Source: RUG11462 sp051877275 (GTDB lineage Bacteria; Bacillota; Clostridia; Oscillospirales; Acutalibacteraceae). From it: a DNA stretch of 18,642 bases. Both the position numbers and the translations under genes were made by a program. The notes beneath the pieces were generated by a model. The model was given only the letters and a program-made list of their open reading frames with translations. It did no database searches and was not told the DNA's origin. Shown here piece by piece: positions 15,169 through 18,642 of this stretch (positions are counted from its first letter, which is position 1; each line of letters starts with the position of its first letter). Location: the NCBI GenBank assembly GCA_051877275.1, contig JBJEIS010000051.1, forward strand, positions 1-18,642, written 5' to 3'.

Positions 15169-17555
15169 TGGATTTAGTAAAATTAAAGCGTGATTTAATA
15201 AGAAAAGAATTTAGTAGAATGAATGATATGCAGTTTAAAGCGGTTGTTAATGTAAACGGCCCGCTTTTGGTACTTGCGGGAGCAGGCTCGGGTAAAACCA
15301 CTGTTCTTGTAAACAGAATTGCATACTTAATTAAATACGGTAACTCTTATTTAAATGAAAACGAGCCTTATCTTGATGAAAATGATATTGCACAGATAAA
15401 CGCATATTTAAACGATGAAACCGATGAAATACCGTATCTTCCGTCGCTTCGCTTAAATGCACCGAACCCCTGGAATATTCTTGCGATTACATTTACAAAT
15501 AAAGCGGCAAATGAGCTTAAAGACCGCCTTCGCGCACGGATTTCAGACGGCGGCGATCAGATAAATGCAGGTACATTTCATTCGATTTGCGGTAAAATAC
15601 TTCGTGTAAACGGCGACCGTCTTGGTTTTAGCTCAAACTATACAATTTATGACACCAATGATACAGTTAGAGTTATAAAGGAATGTCAGAAAAAGCTGAA
15701 TATTGATGATAAGCTGCTTTCTTATAAAACTATTCGTAATGAAATAAGCCGTGCTAAAGATTCGCTTATTTCGCCAAAAGAGTTTTCTGAAACAGTCGGC
15801 AGTGATTTTCGTCAAAAACAAATTGCTGAAGTATATAAAATGTATCAGCAGACATTGTTGTCAAATGACGCAATGGATTTTGATGATATGATTGTAAACA
15901 CAGTTCGTCTTTTTCAGGAGAATGAAGATGTTCTTGAAAAATATCAGGAAAGATTTAAATATATCGTTGTTGATGAGTATCAGGATACCAACCATGCGCA
16001 GTATATGCTTGTAAAGCTTTTGGCAGATAGATATAAAAACATTTGCGTTGTAGGTGATGACGACCAGTCAATTTATAAGTTCCGCGGTGCTACGATTGAA
16101 AATATTTTGAGCTTTGAGAAGCAGTATAAAGACGCGGTTACAATCAGACTTGAACAAAATTACCGTTCTACAACTAATATTCTTGACGCTGCAAATTCGG
16201 TTATTGCGAATAACAAAGGCAGAAAAGGAAAAAATCTTTGGTCGGATAACGGTATTGGTGAAAAGGTTGTTGCGCATACCTCTAATTCTGAGAATGACGA
16301 GGCTAAATTTATTGCCGAAAAAATTCTTGATGACGTTGCAAACGGAATGAAATTTTCAGACCATGCCGTTCTTTACAGAATGAACGCGCAGTCAAGTACA
16401 ATTGAGAATGTTTTTTCACGTTCGGGCATTGCTTACACCGTTTTCGGCGGACTGAAATTCTATGACCGAAAAGAAATTAAGGATGTATTATCCTATCTTC
16501 AGTTTATTGCAAATCCGCAGGACGATTTGCGGCTTAAACGAATTATAAACGAGCCGAAAAGAGGAATCGGCGAGACAACTGTTAATAATGCCTCTGAAAT
16601 AGCCGAGCTTTACGGCGTTTCGCTTTATGAGGTCTTTAAAAATGCTTCAAAGTATCAAAAGCTTTCGCGTTCTTGGGCAAAATTACAGCAGTTTTGCGAT
16701 ATGATGGATGAAATAATTGCAAAGGCAAATGAAATACTGCCGTCACAGATTTTAGAAGAGGTGCTTGAAAAATCAGGTTATATTGCGGCGCTTAAAGCAC
16801 AAGGTGTTGAGGAGCAGGACAGGGTTGAAAATGTTAATGAGCTTGCAACTGCAATTATGCATTATGAGGAAGAAAACGAACAGCCTTCTTTGCAGGAATA
16901 TTTGCAAGAGGTGGCGCTGATTACCGATATTGATAATCTTGATGAAACGGCAGACCGAGTTGTGTTGATGACGCTTCATTCGGCAAAAGGTCTTGAGTTT
17001 CCTGTCGTTTTCCTCGCGGGTATGGAGGAAGGAATTTTCCCTGGCAGCAGATTAATGTTTGCTTCTCCTGATGAACTTGAAGAGGAACGGCGCTTGGCTT
17101 ATGTCGGAATTACAAGAGCAAAGCAGAAGTTGTATATAACAAATGCTCGCAGAAGAATGTTATTTGGTAATATTACCGCTAATAATCCTTCTCGATTTAT
17201 TAATGAAATAAATAATGACTGCATTGAGTTTGAAAGTGAAAAATCACCTTTTGCAAGTCAAAAGTCTTCGTATTCTTCGGCAGGATTTTCGCAGAACAAA
17301 GGCGGTTTTTCTTCGGAAAATTCGTTCGGACGAACATCTTTCGGTAAAAATGTAGGTAAATCGGCTTACAGCTCGGCAAATAAGTCGGGCGGTGCAAAGT
17401 TTGCGGTCGGCGACCGTGTGTTGCATAAGGTTTTCGGCGAAGGAATGATTGCAAAAGCAACTAAAATGGGCAACGATACAATGCTTGAAATTATTTTTGA
17501 TACAGTCGGAACAAAAAAAGTTATGGCAAACTTCGCAAAAATTGAAAAGCTTTGA
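15168..17555 (+). CDS. pcrA: UvrD/PcrA-type superfamily 1 DNA helicase
   Basis: This ATP-driven 3'-5' helicase acts in DNA repair, rolling-circle replication and clearing RecA or stalled polymerase. The 795 residues hold all motifs: Q-motif MNDMQFKAV (18-26), motif I AGAGSGKTT (37-45), Ia ITFTNKAANEL (107-117), II VVDEYQDT (267-274), III GDDDQSIYKFRGA (296-308), IV LEQNYRST (328-335), V TLHSAKGLEF (602-611) and VI LAYVGITRAK (643-652). A flexible Ser/Gly/Phe-rich linker (about 690-743) leads to a Tudor-like C-terminal domain (GDRVLHKVFGEGMI..., 748-795), the RNA-polymerase-binding module of PcrA. Between motifs I and Ia lies an acidic insertion of about 39 residues (about 59-97) relative to Bacillus-type PcrA. 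The start shares one base with the upstream stop; the site AAAAGG is weak. Confidence 0.95.
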   Translation: MDLVKLKRDLIRKEFSRMNDMQFKAVVNVNGPLLVLAGAGSGKTTVLVNRIAYLIKYGNSYLNENEPYLDENDIAQINAYLNDETDEIPYLPSLRLNAPNPWNILAITFTNKAANELKDRLRARISDGGDQINAGTFHSICGKILRVNGDRLGFSSNYTIYDTNDTVRVIKECQKKLNIDDKLLSYKTIRNEISRAKDSLISPKEFSETVGSDFRQKQIAEVYKMYQQTLLSNDAMDFDDMIVNTVRLFQENEDVLEKYQERFKYIVVDEYQDTNHAQYMLVKLLADRYKNICVVGDDDQSIYKFRGATIENILSFEKQYKDAVTIRLEQNYRSTTNILDAANSVIANNKGRKGKNLWSDNGIGEKVVAHTSNSENDEAKFIAEKILDDVANGMKFSDHAVLYRMNAQSSTIENVFSRSGIAYTVFGGLKFYDRKEIKDVLSYLQFIANPQDDLRLKRIINEPKRGIGETTVNNASEIAELYGVSLYEVFKNASKYQKLSRSWAKLQQFCDMMDEIIAKANEILPSQILEEVLEKSGYIAALKAQGVEEQDRVENVNELATAIMHYEEENEQPSLQEYLQEVALITDIDNLDETADRVVLMTLHSAKGLEFPVVFLAGMEEGIFPGSRLMFASPDELEEERRLAYVGITRAKQKLYITNARRRMLFGNITANNPSRFINEINNDCIEFESEKSPFASQKSSYSSAGFSQNKGGFSSENSFGRTSFGKNVGKSAYSSANKSGGAKFAVGDRVLHKVFGEGMIAKATKMGNDTMLEIIFDTVGTKKVMANFAKIEKL

Positions 17556-17558
17556 TTC

Positions 17559-17594
17559 AAAAGAAAAGAGCAGATTTTTGCTCTTTTCTTTTTT
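17559..17594 (+). terminator. Intrinsic terminator after pcrA
   Basis: AAGAAAAGAGCA (17561-17572) pairs perfectly with TGCTCTTTTCTT (17579-17590) around a six-base loop, and T residues continue to 17594. It begins within a few bases of the pcrA stop codon. The stem is AT-rich, but the structure is long and well placed. Confidence 0.85.
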
Positions 17595-17649
17595 GCTCAA
17601 AACTGAATAAAAGATTTTGAATTGCAAAAAATATTTTCGGTGAAAAGAT

Positions 17650-18318
17650 TTGAGCATAATAAAAATCGAGAATGTAAGCAAGGTTTATAAAAACGGTGAA
17701 TTTGAAGTAAATGCATTACAAGATATTTCTCTAAGTGTTGAAAAAGGCGAATTTTTGAGTATTATCGGCACTTCGGGGTCGGGAAAATCGACGCTGATGA
17801 ATATAATCGGCTGTCTTGATTACCCGACAAAGGGTAAATATCTGCTTAAAGACCGCAATGTAGCAGAAATTCCTGAAAGAGAGCTTTGTGAAATAAGACG
17901 GCAAAACATCGGCTTTGTTTTTCAAAAATTCAATCTTATTTCAACTCTTTCGGCTTTTGAAAATGTGGCGTTGCCGCTTATGTACAGCGGAATTGACAGA
18001 GCGCACCGCGAGGAGCGGGTAAATAAGGCGCTTTTATCGGTCGGACTTGAAAAAAGAATGAATCATAAGCCCTGTGAGCTTTCGGGCGGTCAGCAGCAGC
18101 GAGTTGCAATTGCGAGAGCTATAGTCACCGAGCCTGAAATAATTTTGGCTGATGAACCTACCGGAAATCTTGATTCAACCAGCGCCGAGCAGATTATGCG
18201 GCTGCTTATAATGCTTAATGAAAAAGGCAAAACAATTGTGCTGATTACTCATGATAAAAAAACTGCCGAATATTCTAAAAGGAAAATCGCGGTTCAAGAC
18301 GGAAAAATCATAGTTTAA
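17650..18318 (+). CDS. MacB/LolD-class ABC transporter ATPase without an adjacent permease
   Basis: This is an ATP-binding subunit of the MacB/LolD/YknY class, which works with FtsX-like permeases in antibiotic-peptide or lipoprotein export and envelope signalling. The 222-residue protein has the normal single-domain length: Walker A GTSGSGKST (40-48), Q-loop FVFQKFNLI (89-97), signature LSGGQQQRVAIARA (144-157), Walker B IILADEP (164-170), D-loop GNLD (172-175) and His201 in the H-loop LITHD. The start is TTG after a GGTGA site at 17639-17643, and family similarity (the N-terminal IIKIENVSKVYKNG) begins there. A terminator overlaps the stop codon and the next gene is on the other strand, so no permease follows; none precedes it. 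The partner must be encoded elsewhere. No clear promoter is visible between 17595 and 17649. Confidence 0.92.
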   Translation: MSIIKIENVSKVYKNGEFEVNALQDISLSVEKGEFLSIIGTSGSGKSTLMNIIGCLDYPTKGKYLLKDRNVAEIPERELCEIRRQNIGFVFQKFNLISTLSAFENVALPLMYSGIDRAHREERVNKALLSVGLEKRMNHKPCELSGGQQQRVAIARAIVTEPEIILADEPTGNLDSTSAEQIMRLLIMLNEKGKTIVLITHDKKTAEYSKRKIAVQDGKIIV

Positions 18319-18349
18319 AAAAGACAGAGTGTGAAAGCTCTGTCTTTTT
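18319..18349. terminator. Bidirectional intrinsic terminator between the ABC ATPase and deacetylase genes
   Basis: AAAAGACAGAG (18319-18329) pairs with CTCTGTCTTTT (18338-18348) around an eight-base loop, with A residues to the left and T residues to the right. It starts immediately after the TAA of the ABC ATPase gene and ends just before the stop of the convergent deacetylase gene, so it can serve both. Confidence 0.88.
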
Positions 18350-18352
18350 GAA

Positions 18353-18642
18353 TTATTGTGCGTTAGTTGTGGTTTTCACAGAGGAAATAGCGCTTGTTTG
18401 AGCTTGTGTGTTGGCAATTTGCCTGCCTTCGTGGTTTATTGTGTAGTTGTTTGTCATAATAATTTTTGAAATCGGTACTATTTTATAGCCGTCGGCAATT
18501 AGCTTTTCCAAAATTGTCGGCAATGCTTCGGGAGTGTGTTTTGCGGCGTTGTGAAAAAGGCAAATACTGCCCGGAGCAACCTTTGAAAGAACTCTTTCGC
18601 TTATCTTGTCAGCGGTATAATCTTTCCAGTCGAGAGAGTCAA
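18353..18642 (-). CDS. Polysaccharide deacetylase family protein, C-terminal part only
   Basis: This gene runs off the right edge; only about the last 96 codons are visible, ending in TAA at 18353-18355 of the + strand. Reading the - strand, the visible protein starts DSLDWKDYTADKISERVL, then APGSICLFHN, HTPEALPTILEKLIADGYKI and VPISKII, and a polar Thr/Ser/Gln-rich tail of about 30 residues. The DSxDW block, the L-F-H motif (the His of the last NodB catalytic motif) and the PEALPTILEKL helix are typical of the end of a NodB domain. They resemble peptidoglycan or spore-cortex deacetylases (PdaA/PdaB-like, CE4). Such enzymes N- or O-deacetylate wall glycans outside the cell; the signal peptide and metal-binding residues would lie beyond the window. 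Confidence 0.85.
   Translation of the reverse strand, partial: DSLDWKDYTADKISERVLSKVAPGSICLFHNAAKHTPEALPTILEKLIADGYKIVPISKIIMTNNYTINHEGRQIANTQAQTSAISSVKTTTNAQ

Noticed and set aside
17244..17681. Open frame antisense to the pcrA end (145 codons)
   Set aside because: It crosses the pcrA terminator and the start of the ABC ATPase gene and has no family resemblance. The sense-strand genes explain the sequence.
1..18642. CRISPR arrays, tRNA or rRNA genes, transposases, integrase sites, defence or toxin-antitoxin modules
   Set aside because: Reading through both strands I found no repeat-spacer pattern, no cloverleaf-like gene, and no protein of these families.

Overview
The window looks like the chromosome of a low-GC, Gram-positive, endospore-forming Clostridia member, probably Oscillospiraceae/Ruminococcaceae-like. 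The basis is AT-rich codon use, strong AGGAGG-type ribosome binding sites, classic TTGACA/TATAAT-type promoters, a clear sigma-G gene, a spore-type polysaccharide deacetylase fragment, and a secreted fibronectin-III protein with a Pro/Thr linker of the kind common in gut Clostridia. This placement is inference; there is no rRNA or other decisive marker.

Layout. Positions 19-3850 hold a tight + strand run: nadB and nadC (NAD synthesis, overlapping by ATGA), a small two-TM membrane protein, acpS (overlapping it by 20 nt) and a membrane-anchored extracytoplasmic protein of unknown function. Positions 3851-4046 are a non-coding stretch with several hairpins, including a repeat-like double hairpin. 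Then come comM (GTG start) and a secreted two-FN3 protein with its own sigma-A-type promoter, a 19-bp palindrome just upstream, and a strong terminator. sigG lies convergent to it on the - strand. From 8455 to 13560 is a complete purine-nucleoside-type ABC uptake operon: BMP lipoprotein, double ATPase, two permeases, with an mRNA hairpin after the lipoprotein gene and a terminator at the end. A - strand sugar-phosphate-isomerase-like gene and a + strand esterase-like gene diverge from 14307-14394. The esterase gene overlaps a PcrA-type helicase gene by one base (TAATG). An ABC ATPase with no adjacent permease and the C-terminus of a - strand polysaccharide deacetylase end the window.

How the genes work together. 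NadB and NadC are consecutive enzymes of de novo NAD synthesis; the missing partner, quinolinate synthase (nadA), is probably just upstream, because the window opens on a TAA stop codon and a ribosome binding site. AcpS activates acyl carrier protein. The BMP operon encodes all parts of one importer. sigG and the deacetylase point to sporulation.

I see no CRISPR array, tRNA, rRNA, transposase, toxin-antitoxin pair or defence island, and no obviously new multi-gene system. The least explained items are the N-terminal domain of the secreted FN3 protein and its palindromic putative operator, the hairpin-rich element at 3851-3997, the two uncharacterised membrane proteins around acpS, the insertion in PcrA and the orphan ABC ATPase. 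No gene-free stretch exceeds about 265 bases.
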